The translations under genes were made by a program, and so were the position numbers. Under the pieces are notes generated by a model. It searched no databases. It saw only the letters and a list, made by a program, of their open reading frames with translations, and was not told where the DNA came from. Of a DNA stretch of 64,000 nucleotides, positions 43,524-54,042 are shown piece by piece. The DNA lies in NCBI GenBank assembly GCA_964550025.1, contig CAZJYI010000050.1:6410-70409 (forward strand), read 5' to 3'. Positions within the stretch are counted from its first letter, which is position 1. Every line of letters begins with the position of its first letter. The stretch comes from CAZJYI01 sp964550025 (GTDB lineage Bacteria > Verrucomicrobiota > Kiritimatiellia > UBA8416 > CAYOBW01).

Positions 43524-44828
43524 ATGAGCTTCGAAACGACCAATCCGGAGACCCTCGCGCTACACGCGGGCCAAGAGCCCGACCCGACGACAGGGGCGCG
43601 CGCCGTCCCCATCTACCAGACCACCAGTTTCGTCTTCAACAGTTCCGAGCACGCTGCCAACCTTTTCGCGTTGAAAGAGTTCGGGAACATCTATACCCGC
43701 CTGATGAACCCGACAACCGACGTTGTCGAGAAGCGCATTGCCGCGCTCGAGGGTGGTACGGGAGCGCTGCTCACATCGAGTGGGATGGCGGCCATTTTTC
43801 TGACAATCCACAATATCGCGGCCGCGGGCGACCACATCGTCTCTTCGGCTTCGCTCTACGGCGGCACGGACACGCTGTTCCGTTACACGCTCCCCAAGCT
43901 TGGAATCGACGTAACATTCGTGAGCGACATCACGCCCGAGAAGGTCAGCGAGGCCATCAAGCCCAACACGAAGGCCGTCTACCTCGAGACCGTCGGCAAC
44001 CCCAAGGGCGATGTGCCGGACTTGGCGGGCATCGCGGCCGCGGCACATGCCGAGGGCGTCCCGGTCATCTCCGACAACACTTTTGCGCCGGTACTATGCC
44101 GCCCCATCGAACACGGCGTTGACATCGTTGTTCATTCGTGCACGAAGTGGATCGGCGGACACGGCACATCTATCGGCGGCGTTATCGTGGACAGCGGCAA
44201 GTTCGACTGGGGCTCCGGTCGCTTCCCCGGCTTCACCGAGCCCGACGGCGCGTACCACGGGATCGTCTATTGGGACGCCCTGAAAGACGTCCCGGGCATG
44301 GGGAACGTGGCGTTCATCATCAAGGCACGGGTCGACGGCATGCGCAACATCGGTCCCTGCCCGAGTCCTTTCAACGCGTTCCTGTTCCTCCAGGGCCTGG
44401 AGACTCTGCCCCTCAGAATCCGCCAGCAGAGCGCCAACGCTCAGGCACTGGCCGAATGGCTCGGCGGACGCGACGAGGTGGAATGGGTCACGTACACGGG
44501 ACTGCCGGACCATCCATGGCACGCAACGGCCACGCAAGTCCTGCAGGGCGGGTACGGCGCCGTCCTCGGCTTCGGGATCAAGGGCGGCAAGCCCGCCGGC
44601 GAGGCCTTCATTGACTCCGTCAAGCTGGCCAGCCACCTGGCGAACGTCGGCGACGCGAAGACGCTCGTGTTGCATCCGGCCTCGACCAGCCACCAGCAGA
44701 TGACGGAAGAGGACCAACGCGCGGCCGGCGTAACGCCGGAGTTCATCCGCGTGGCGGTCGGCCTGGAAAACGTCGAGGACATCAAGGCGGACTTCGACCA
44801 GGCGCTTCGGGCAAGTCAGGGGGAGTAG
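43524..44828 (+). CDS. metY: O-acetylhomoserine sulfhydrylase (PLP-dependent)
   Basis: The 434-residue enzyme belongs to the Cys/Met-metabolism PLP family. The PLP lysine is in SCTKWIGGHG, with GNIYTRLMNPTTDVVEKRIA and the substrate-binding SGMAAIF near the N-terminus. The length of about 430 and the inserted loop (GFTEPDGAYHG) favour O-acetylhomoserine sulfhydrylase, which makes homocysteine from O-acetylhomoserine and sulfide; a cystathionine synthase role is less likely. AGGAG precedes the ATG at 43524; the upstream frame overlaps the regulator gene and is rejected. Confidence 0.9.
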   Translation: MSFETTNPETLALHAGQEPDPTTGARAVPIYQTTSFVFNSSEHAANLFALKEFGNIYTRLMNPTTDVVEKRIAALEGGTGALLTSSGMAAIFLTIHNIAAAGDHIVSSASLYGGTDTLFRYTLPKLGIDVTFVSDITPEKVSEAIKPNTKAVYLETVGNPKGDVPDLAGIAAAAHAEGVPVISDNTFAPVLCRPIEHGVDIVVHSCTKWIGGHGTSIGGVIVDSGKFDWGSGRFPGFTEPDGAYHGIVYWDALKDVPGMGNVAFIIKARVDGMRNIGPCPSPFNAFLFLQGLETLPLRIRQQSANAQALAEWLGGRDEVEWVTYTGLPDHPWHATATQVLQGGYGAVLGFGIKGGKPAGEAFIDSVKLASHLANVGDAKTLVLHPASTSHQQMTEEDQRAAGVTPEFIRVAVGLENVEDIKADFDQALRASQGE

Positions 44829-44942
44829 TTATCGGTTATTGGTTATTGGTTATCAGTTGTCAGTTATCGGTGATTAGTCGTCAGTGGGCAAAGGGCAGTT
44901 GGCGGGGCAACTGATGACTGATCACTGGTTACAGGTTACTGA
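44829..44942. repeat. Degenerate 7-bp tandem repeat (GTTATCA/GTTATTG family)
   Basis: About nine perfect-register units run from 44829 (GTTATCG, GTTATTG twice, GTTATCA, GTTGTCA, GTTATCG, GTGATTA, GTCGTCA), followed by looser ones to 44942. It fills the gap between metY and iscS. Confidence 0.88.
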
Positions 44943-44987
44943 CAGAGGGTCGTGGGGTCCGGTCATCGCTCCCCGGAGTGGTTCAGC

Positions 44988-46148
44988 ATGAGCCGGGTGT
45001 ACTTTGACTACAACGCGTCGGCGCCATGCCGCGAGGAGGTCCTTGCGGCCATGGCGCACGCCACGCGCGACGCGTGGGGCAACGCGTCGAGCGCCCATCG
45101 CGAAGGCCGTGCGGCCAGGGCCGTAATCGAGAACGCGCGTGACCGCATCGCGGAAGCACTTGGGGCCCTTCCGCCTGAGATCGTGTTCACCGCGGGTGGC
45201 ACTGAAGCCGACAACCTGGCTGTTGCGGGGTGCGTCGCGGCCTCGGGTCTGCCGCATGGTCACCTTCTGACGACGTCGATAGAACACGCCGCCGTACTGG
45301 CGACGTGCGACCGGATCGAGGCATTCGGCGTGACGGTCGAGCGGGCCCCCTGCGGTCCCGGGGGTCGCCTCGACGCTGACACGCTCATCGCGGCAATGCG
45401 GGAGAATACCGTCCTCGTCAGCGTCATGCATGCCAACAACGAAACCGGCGTCATTCAACCGGTCGAGGACATTGCGTCCGCCGCCCGCGAGCGCGCTATC
45501 CCGGTGCACACGGACGCGGTCCAGACAATCGGGAAACGCCCGGTCGACGTTGACCGGCTCTCGGTCGATCTGCTGTCCATCTCAGGGCACAAGATCGGGG
45601 GTCCGAAAGGCATCGGCGTGCTCTACGTTCGCACGGGTACGCCGCTGCACCCGATTCTCAAGGGGGGGCACCAGGAACGCGGGCGCCGCGCTGGGACAGA
45701 GAACGTGCCGGCCATTGCGGCAATGGCTGTCGCGGTTGATCTGGCGGTTCGCGAGGAGGAAGCGGAAGCCGCGCGCCTGACCGCGCTCCGGAAGCGCCTG
45801 GAGTCGGGATTGTGTTCTCATATTCCCGAGCTGCAGATCAACGGCAGCGGGCCGCGCCTTGCCAACACATTGAACGTCTCCGTACCGGACGTCCCGGGCA
45901 CGGAGGCCATGGTGGCCCTCGACCTCGAAGGCATCGCCGTCTCCACGGGATCGGCCTGCGCGGTCGGCGCCATCGAACCGTCCAAAGTGCTGACAGCCAT
46001 GGGTTTGCCGGTGTCACGCGTAGAAGGCGCCCTCCGCATCAGCCTTGGGCGCTTGACAACGGAAGCGGAAATCGACAGGTTTCTCGACTCGTTTCCGCGG
46101 GTAGTCAAACGTCTGCGCAGAAAGGCCCCGCATGAGAATCACGGTTAA
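44988..46148 (+). CDS. iscS: Cysteine desulfurase (NifS/IscS family)
   Basis: The 386-residue PLP enzyme takes sulfur from cysteine as a persulfide for Fe-S cluster and thiamine synthesis. The family blocks DYNASAPC, GGTEADNLA, HANNETGVIQP, the PLP lysine in SISGHKIGGPKG, and the active-site cysteine in STGSACAVGAIEPSKVL are present. The gene overlaps thiS by 17 bases, so its product is likely the sulfur donor for ThiS thiocarboxylate formation. The ATG at 44988 follows GGAG. Confidence 0.93.
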   Translation: MSRVYFDYNASAPCREEVLAAMAHATRDAWGNASSAHREGRAARAVIENARDRIAEALGALPPEIVFTAGGTEADNLAVAGCVAASGLPHGHLLTTSIEHAAVLATCDRIEAFGVTVERAPCGPGGRLDADTLIAAMRENTVLVSVMHANNETGVIQPVEDIASAARERAIPVHTDAVQTIGKRPVDVDRLSVDLLSISGHKIGGPKGIGVLYVRTGTPLHPILKGGHQERGRRAGTENVPAIAAMAVAVDLAVREEEAEAARLTALRKRLESGLCSHIPELQINGSGPRLANTLNVSVPDVPGTEAMVALDLEGIAVSTGSACAVGAIEPSKVLTAMGLPVSRVEGALRISLGRLTTEAEIDRFLDSFPRVVKRLRRKAPHENHG

Positions 46149-46332
46149 CGGCGAACCGTTCGAACTGAACGGCGATGGCGTCCTCCCCCGCCTGCTCGAG
46201 CAGATAGGCGCTCACGAAGAGCGTGTGGCCGTCATGGTGAACGGCAGTGTGATTACGCGCAATCGTCGCTCGTCTTGCCTTCTATCGGAGGGGGACACCG
46301 TAGAAGTGTTGACTTTTGCGGGCGGCGGGTGA
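46132..46332 (+). CDS. thiS: Thiamine biosynthesis sulfur carrier ThiS
   Basis: The 66-residue ubiquitin-fold protein ends in the required Gly-Gly (FAGGG), which is adenylated and converted to a thiocarboxylate that feeds ThiG. The start lies inside the 3' end of iscS. No thiF adenylyltransferase gene is in the window, so that step must be encoded elsewhere. Confidence 0.93.
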   Translation: MRITVNGEPFELNGDGVLPRLLEQIGAHEERVAVMVNGSVITRNRRSSCLLSEGDTVEVLTFAGGG

Positions 46333-46344
46333 GATTCTGGCGAC

Positions 46345-47151
46345 ATGCGGAATCCACTGACATTGGGTCAACACACTTTCGAATCACGCCTGATTCTAGG
46401 CACGGGCAAGTTTGCGGACGTCGCGACCATGCTGGCGGCCATCGATGCGTCGGGCACACAGCTCGTCACGGTAGCCCTCCGCCGCTTCAACAGAGACGGG
46501 GCCGACGACGACCTCTATGGTCCGTTGTCGCAGCGCGAAGGACTCTCGCTGATGCCGAACACGTCCGGCGCCCGCACGGCTGACGAGGCCGTACGGGCGG
46601 CACTCCTGGCGCGGGAACTGAGCGGCAGTCCCTTCGTCAAGGTCGAGATCCACCCCAACCCGCATCATCTTATGCCGGATCCCATCGAGACGTTCGCGGC
46701 CTGCGAACGCCTTGTTCGGGAGGGTTTCGTGGTTCTGCCCTACATGCCGGCAGATCCCGTTCTGGCAAAACGACTCGAAGACGTCGGCTGCGCCGCCGTC
46801 ATGCCGCTCGGCTCCGCCATCGGCAGCGGGCGGGGACTGCAGACACGCGAGCTGGTAGAGCTCATCATCCGCGACAGCACGGTTCCCGTAATCGTCGATG
46901 CCGGCCTGCGGTCCCCGGCCGAGGCGGCGGCCGCGATCGAGATGGGGTGCGATGCCGTACTGGTGAACAGCGCCGTGGCGGCCGCCGAGGCCCCGGCAGC
47001 TATGGCGCGCGCGTTTGCCCTGGCCGTGCGGGCCGGATGGCTCGCCCGCGAGGCCGGCATCATGGCCACGAGCGACACGGCGGTTGCCAGCAGTCCACTG
47101 ACCTCCTTCCTGGGTGATTCCAGCCGGCATGACGAAGACCCGACCAACTGA
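46345..47151 (+). CDS. thiG: Thiazole synthase ThiG
   Basis: The 268-residue TIM-barrel enzyme joins 1-deoxyxylulose-5-phosphate, dehydroglycine and ThiS sulfur into the thiazole phosphate. RLILGTGKF, the imine-forming lysine in FVKVEIHP and the phosphate loops PLGSAIGSGRG and DAGLRSPAEAAAAIEMGCDAVLVNSA are conserved. It is 12 bases after thiS and overlaps thiH. Confidence 0.95.
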   Translation: MRNPLTLGQHTFESRLILGTGKFADVATMLAAIDASGTQLVTVALRRFNRDGADDDLYGPLSQREGLSLMPNTSGARTADEAVRAALLARELSGSPFVKVEIHPNPHHLMPDPIETFAACERLVREGFVVLPYMPADPVLAKRLEDVGCAAVMPLGSAIGSGRGLQTRELVELIIRDSTVPVIVDAGLRSPAEAAAAIEMGCDAVLVNSAVAAAEAPAAMARAFALAVRAGWLAREAGIMATSDTAVASSPLTSFLGDSSRHDEDPTN

Positions 47152-48280
47152 GTGCCGCGTGCCGGAGTGGATCGACCCGGCCCCGTGGCAGGAGACCGCC
47201 TCGAAAGCAACCGCAAGCGATGTGCGGCGCGCCATCGCGGCACGGAACCCCGGCGTCCGGGAGTTCGCCGCGCTCGTATCGCCCGCCGCCGCGCCCTTCC
47301 TGGAAGTGATGGCCCAGCGGGCCAGGGCGCTCACACAATCGCACTTCGGGAAGACCGTTTCCCTCTACGTTCCGCTCTATCTCTCCAACTACTGTCCGGG
47401 CGGGTGCGCCTACTGCGGGTTTGCCGCCGACCGCGATCAGCCGCGCCGCAGGTTGGGGCCCGACGAGCTGCATGCCGAGATCCTGGCCCTGAAGGCGAAG
47501 GGTTTTGAGGACGTGCTTCTGCTCACCGGCGAACGCTGCCCGGAGGCGGACTTCACGTACGTTCGCGACTGCGTTGCCGCGGCGGCAGAGCATTTTCACA
47601 ATGTCACGGTCGAGACCTTCGCAATGACGGTGGAGGAGTATGCGCAGCTCGAGCGCGCGGGCTGCACGGGTCTGACCCTGTACCAGGAAACGTACGACCC
47701 GGAGCTGTACGCGCGGCTGCATCGCTGGGGCGAGAAGCGTGATTACGGCTTCCGGCTCGAGGCGCCTGCCCGTGCCCTGTCCGCCAACCTGCGGACGGTC
47801 GGTGTCGGAGCGCTGCTCGGGCTGGGCGATCCGCTTCGCGAAGCGATCTGCCTATTCCGGCACGTGGAGTACCTGCGCAGGCGTTTCTGGCGGGCCGGGG
47901 TGTTGGTGTCGTTTCCGCGCGTGCGGCCTCAGCGCGGCGACTACCACGCGTCAACGGCCGTTGACGACCGTCTTCTGGCCCGGATCGTGTTTGCGTTCCG
48001 CCTGTGCCTGCCGGACACGCCGCTGGTGCTTTCCACCCGCGAATCGCCCACCTTCCGCGACGGTATGGCCGGCATCGGCATTTCGCGCATGAGCGTGGAA
48101 AGCCGCACCACCGTGGGCGGATACAGCGACGACGCCGAGCAGACGGGCGGCCAGTTCGAAATCAGCGATGCCCGCGACGTCAACGCCTTCCGCCGCATGC
48201 TCCGGGGAAGAGGCCTGGAACCGGTGTTCAAGAACTGGGACGCGGTCTTTCAGCGGCCGACCTCGTGTCCGCGCGAGTAG
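47129..48280 (+). CDS. thiH: 2-iminoacetate synthase ThiH (radical SAM)
   Basis: The 383-residue radical SAM enzyme cleaves tyrosine to dehydroglycine for ThiG. The cluster motif CPGGCAYC (CxxxCxxC) is in the ThiH context LYLSNYCPGGCAYCGF, with GERCPEADFTYV and the C-terminal SVESRTTVGGY. Use of ThiH rather than the oxygen-dependent glycine oxidase ThiO fits an anaerobic host. ATG 47129 overlaps thiG by 23 bases; GTG 47114 is an alternative. The stop codon is part of an intergenic inverted repeat. Confidence 0.93.
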   Translation: MTKTRPTECRVPEWIDPAPWQETASKATASDVRRAIAARNPGVREFAALVSPAAAPFLEVMAQRARALTQSHFGKTVSLYVPLYLSNYCPGGCAYCGFAADRDQPRRRLGPDELHAEILALKAKGFEDVLLLTGERCPEADFTYVRDCVAAAAEHFHNVTVETFAMTVEEYAQLERAGCTGLTLYQETYDPELYARLHRWGEKRDYGFRLEAPARALSANLRTVGVGALLGLGDPLREAICLFRHVEYLRRRFWRAGVLVSFPRVRPQRGDYHASTAVDDRLLARIVFAFRLCLPDTPLVLSTRESPTFRDGMAGIGISRMSVESRTTVGGYSDDAEQTGGQFEISDARDVNAFRRMLRGRGLEPVFKNWDAVFQRPTSCPRE

Positions 48281-48414
48281 CGCCGGCTTTCAGCCGGTGA
48301 CGAGTGGGGCCGGTTTTCGAGCCGGCCGTCTCCTCTGCCGGCCGCACCCCTGCCGGCCGCACCCCCGCCGGCCAGAGCCCGCGGGACGTCTCACCGGCTG
48401 AAAGCCGGCGCTAC
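48277..48414. repeat. Long inverted repeat (GTAGCGCCGGCTTTCAGCCG arms) with nested 15-bp repeats
   Basis: Perfect 24-bp arms lie at 48277-48300 and 48391-48414. The 90-base interior has two and a half copies of TGCCGGCCGCACCCC. The left arm contains the thiH stop codon. The remainder to 48565 carries no gene. The design resembles REP- or MITE-like dispersed elements. Confidence 0.85.
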
Positions 48415-48565
48415 CGGCGGTTTCGAGCGGGGCCGGACCTCAGCCGCGCCTTTTTCGCCTACCGTGCCAATACCGCTCTTGAAACGCCCGGAAAGCTATG
48501 CTACATACGGTACATCTGGCCGGGCAAACTGCTTTCCAGCACAACATTTTGCGGTAGTAACACAC

Positions 48566-50385
<1,820 letters not shown>

Positions 50386-50389
<4 letters not shown>

Positions 50390-52461
50390 GCAGCAAGATC
50401 CCGCAACAGGAATTCAGTTTCGACCAGCCCGACCGCAAGCGGAAACGCCGCGCCAAGTCGCCCGCAAAACCGGCGATCGAAGTCCCGCCGAAGGATGTGC
50501 CGCACCACGTCGCGTACGACTCGGGGCACGGGCCTCTCAAAGAGCTGCTGGACCACAACTTCCTGGAATACGCCTCGTATGTCATCTGCGAGCGGGCCAT
50601 CCCCCACCTCGATGACGGGCTGAAGCCGGTACAGCGGCGCATTCTTCATTCGTTGCACGAGCGCGACGACGGGCGTTTCATCAAGGTCGCCAACATCGTC
50701 GGGCATTGCATGCAGTACCACCCGCACGGAGATGCCTCAATCGCCGACGCGCTGGTGAACCTGGTCAACAAGGGCTACCTGATAGAGGGCCAGGGAAACT
50801 TCGGAAACATCTACACGGGAGACCGCGCCGCGGCGAGCCGCTACATCGAGTGCCGCCTCACGGACCTGGCGAGAAAAGAGGTCTTCAACAAGGCTCTCAC
50901 CGAGTACACCCCGAGCTATGACGGGCGCAACAAGGAACCCGTGACGTTGCCCTCGAAACTGCCGCTGCTGCTGATGCTGGGGGCCGAGGGGATCGCCGTC
51001 GGCATGTCCACGCGCATCCTGCCTCACAACTTCCCCGAGCTGCTCAAGGCGCAGATCGCCATCCTGCAGAAGAAGCCTTTCGAAATCCTGCCCGACTTCC
51101 AGCAGGGCGGGCTGATGGACGTGAGCGAATACAACAAGGGCAACGGCAAGGTCCGCGTGCGGGCCTGTATCGAGAAGCGGGACGAGCGCACGCTGGTCGT
51201 CACCCAACTGCCCTTCGGGACCACGACGGAGTCTCTCATATCGTCGATCGAGGACGGTGTGCGCAAGAAGAAGGTCGCCGTTCGTTCCATCAGCGATTTC
51301 ACGGCGGAGAAGGTCGAGATCGAGCTGAAGCTGGCCTCGGGAGCAAAACCGGACAAGGTCCTCAAGTCACTCTATGCCTTCACGAACTGCGAAAACAGCG
51401 TGAGCAGCCGCGTGGTTGTCATACGGGGCAACCGGCCGGCCGAGATGAACGTGGACGAGATCCTGCAGGAGAATACGGCACGGTTGAAGCGCCTGCTGAA
51501 GGCCGAACTGGAACACCGCAAGGGCTGCCTGCTGGACGACCTGCACAACAAAACGCTCGTTCAGATCTTCGTGGAGAACCGCATCTACAAGCGCATTGAG
51601 GAGTGCAAGACGCAGGAGACCGTGCTTCAGGCCGTCTTCGATGGTCTGGCGCCGTTTGCGGACCAACTCCGCCGCCCCGTTGTGAAAGAGGACGTGGAGA
51701 TGCTGCTCGGCATCCGCATCCGGCGCATTTCGCTTTTCGATATCAACAAGAACAAGAAGGACATCGAGGACATTCTCACCGAACTGAAGCAGATCGAGAA
51801 GAACCTGGCCTCTCTTGTTCGCTATGCCGTCCGCTACCTCAAGCGCCTGCTCAAGGGGTATGAAGCTCAGTACCCGCGCCGCACCCGCGCCACGACCTTC
51901 TCGGAGATCGAAGTGCGCAAGCTCACGGCGACGGAACTGGACATCCAGTACGACAAGGAAAGCGGCTATCTCGGAACGGCCGTGAAGGGCCAATCCCTGT
52001 TGCAGTGCTCCTCCCTCGACAAGCTGTTCCTCGCGTGGAAGGACGGGCGCTACCGCGTGGTTCAGCCCCCCGACAAGCTCTTCGTCGACAAGACCCTGGC
52101 GTACTGCAACAAGCCCGACCGCGAACGCGTGATGACGGTGATCTACACCGTGGAGGAGTTCACCTACATGAAGCGTTTCTGCGTTCGGGGCACGATCCTC
52201 AACAAGGACTATCGCTATGCCCCCGAAGACGCCAAGGTGCTGCTCTTCGAGATCGGCACCCCGGACGAGGTGTTCCTGAAATACCGGCCGGCCAAGGGCC
52301 AGCGCATCCACCAGCAGGTGTTTCATCCCTCCGACGTCGCCGTCAAGGGCGTCAAGGCGCGCGGCAAGCAGATGACCGCCAAGTCCATCGCCCGCCTGGC
52401 CACGAAGAAGCCGTCGTGGTGGGACGCTGACGATGCGGGACCGAAGGGCATGCTGCTGTAG
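50386..52461 (+). CDS. parC: Type IIA DNA topoisomerase subunit A (ParC-like)
   Basis: The 691-residue protein has the DNA-cleavage winged helix with YHPHGDASIADALV and the catalytic tyrosine in ASRYIECR (Y153), a tower and coiled-coil region (about 400-480), and a short C-terminal domain (about 520-680). No GyrA box (QRRGGKG) was seen, which agrees with decatenase rather than gyrase function. The basic N-terminus (KRKRRAKSPAK) is extended. The 3' end overlaps a convergent minus-strand frame. Confidence 0.88.
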
Positions 52462-52901
52462 GGGGCAGCGGGCAGGGAGCAGTGATCAGTGACCAGTGGG
52501 CAGGGGGGCAGTGGACAGTGCCCTTGGCGTGTTGGCCGTTGGGCGGCAGACGGCATCAATAGCCATCGGCTCGGCCGTTCTCTTCCTCGTCCACCGTTCT
52601 CGTCGCCGCTATCGTCCACCGGTTCTTCCGGCTCAACCGGGAGCGGGGGACTGAATATGTCGCGCAGCACGACAGTGGGGCCGGCCTTGTTCGTCTCCGC
52701 CGCCTCCGCCTTGCGGGACCGAATGTCGGGCACCCTCAGTGTCCCCGGCGAGATCATCGAATGAACAGAAACCGCACCGGGCTTCCCTCGCCCGCCGCCT
52801 CGTTTCTTATGGAAGAGGCGGAAGTAGGCAAGCGTCAGGAAGATCAGCCCCAGCCCGACCACGGCATAGGTCTTCAGTACGTCTTTGCTCGGCGCCGCCA
52901 T
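52323..52901 (-). CDS. Small membrane protein ending locus B (PilP/GspC-like)
   Basis: The first 95 residues look genuine: a membrane helix (about 11-27), a basic stretch (HKKRGGGRGK) and the segment VVLRDIFSPPLP, similar in position and sequence to the DPF/DIF motifs of PilP and GspC. GGAGGG precedes the ATG at 52901. The remaining about 95 residues are encoded by a heptamer repeat and by the antisense of the last 139 bases of parC, and probably represent loss of an earlier stop. It is the last gene of locus B, 29 bases after the PilO-like gene. A complete PilP domain is not present. Confidence 0.5.
   Translation of the reverse strand: MAAPSKDVLKTYAVVGLGLIFLTLAYFRLFHKKRGGGRGKPGAVSVHSMISPGTLRVPDIRSRKAEAAETNKAGPTVVLRDIFSPPLPVEPEEPVDDSGDENGGRGRERPSRWLLMPSAAQRPTRQGHCPLPPCPLVTDHCSLPAAPYSSMPFGPASSASHHDGFFVARRAMDLAVICLPRALTPLTATSEG
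52462..52520. repeat. Degenerate 7-bp tandem repeat (GGGCAGT/GATCAGT family)
   Basis: Units such as GGGCAGC, GGGCAGG, GAGCAGT, GATCAGT, GACCAGT, GGGCAGG and GGACAGT follow the parC stop and lie within the C-terminal part of the convergent frame. Confidence 0.75.
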
Positions 52902-52930
52902 ATCCTGCTACCCTCCGAACGTTCTGCGGG

Positions 52931-53455
52931 CTACTGTTCGAACACGTAGACCATCATGTCCGTCCTACAATCCCCCGACTCGCTCTCGCGCCTGATGACG
53001 GTCTCGCCAATCTGCACGATCCGCTCGAACTGCTCCAGGTCGTCAACGAAGCTGTACAAGTTCGAGAAGGACCCCGAGAACGCCAGCATGACGGGCGTCC
53101 TGGAATACACTTCGTGCGGGCGGGGCGAATCGGTCTTCAGACTGAGCAACTCGATGTCCCGCGACTGAGACAACCTGTCAAGCCCCTCGACAAAGGACCC
53201 GATCTGGCCTGCTTTCGGAATCCGCCGGTCAATGGCTTCCGCCTCGGAACGGCGGGCCTCGAGCATATCCTCGAGTCGACGCAGATGCTTCTCGACAGTC
53301 TCCAGGTCCTTGGTGCGCTGCACGACGAGTTGTGCACGGCGCTCGATCTGCCCCTTCTGCCAACGTACGACCCGCAGGGCACCCATCGACGCGGCGACAA
53401 CGGCGACAAGCGCCAGCAATGCGCCGACAACGTCAACGATTCGGACCTTGGACAT
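52931..53455 (-). CDS. pilO: PilO-like inner-membrane protein, locus B
   Basis: The 174-residue protein has an N-terminal membrane helix (about 6-28), a coiled coil (about 32-75) and a periplasmic domain with SFSNLYSFVDDLEQFERIVQI, the typical PilO/GspM signature. The start at 53455 overlaps the upstream gene as ATGA and follows GGAGGTG; the longer reading is rejected. It would pair with the PilN-like product encoded upstream. Confidence 0.75.
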   Translation of the reverse strand: MSKVRIVDVVGALLALVAVVAASMGALRVVRWQKGQIERRAQLVVQRTKDLETVEKHLRRLEDMLEARRSEAEAIDRRIPKAGQIGSFVEGLDRLSQSRDIELLSLKTDSPRPHEVYSRTPVMLAFSGSFSNLYSFVDDLEQFERIVQIGETVIRRESESGDCRTDMMVYVFEQ

Positions 53456-54042
53456 CAGTCGCTCGCACCTCCCCCCACGACGCACTCGATCTGGAAATAC
53501 ACCAGCCGGTCCGGGAGATGGTCCCCCTCGGCCGCGTCCGCCACATCACGCCCTTCGGCCGATTTCAGGTCAACGGAACTGAACAACGGCTCATTCGAGA
53601 ACTGTGACACCAGCATGCCGGCTTCTGCATTCGACAGGGCGTAGCCGTTCATGATCGCCTGCTTGGATCCGCTACGGTCACCACGATCGTTCAGCCGAAG
53701 CTCGACGAGCCACGTGTTGGTGCTCATCAGCGCCGAAAGCGTGTACATCACATCGGCATAGGACTGCCTGGCGGAGATCCGGTCTATGAAAGAAAGCGCC
53801 TCCAGCTCGTCCTGTACACCCTGCACGTGGGAAAGGACGGTCCTGATGCCGGCCTCCATCTCCGTCGTGTTCCGAGAGGAGGGACGGCGACGTGCCGCCA
53901 TGCGGTACATGGCACTGCCGAAGACCGCGGCCACGAGGACAACACCGAGCAGCAGTATGCCGAGCCACAGCAGCATGTGCCGCTTGACGCGAATACCCGT
54001 CAGCACGGCCTCCGGGACCAGGTTGACTTCTCTCAGAGCCAT
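53455..54042 (-). CDS. pilN: PilN-like inner-membrane protein, locus B
   Basis: The 195-residue protein begins MALREVNLVPE, the classic PilN N-terminal motif that docks into PilM, followed by a membrane helix (about 23-46) and a periplasmic domain with MYTLSALMSTNTWLVELRLN. It overlaps pilM upstream by 10 bases and the PilO-like gene downstream. The NLVPE motif makes this assignment firmer than for the locus A copy. Confidence 0.85.
   Translation of the reverse strand: MALREVNLVPEAVLTGIRVKRHMLLWLGILLLGVVLVAAVFGSAMYRMAARRRPSSRNTTEMEAGIRTVLSHVQGVQDELEALSFIDRISARQSYADVMYTLSALMSTNTWLVELRLNDRGDRSGSKQAIMNGYALSNAEAGMLVSQFSNEPLFSSVDLKSAEGRDVADAAEGDHLPDRLVYFQIECVVGGGASD

Noticed and set aside
44829..44990. 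TPP riboswitch upstream of iscS-thiSGH
   Set aside because: The gap is filled by a heptamer repeat and has no CTGAGA ... ACCTGA-type core.
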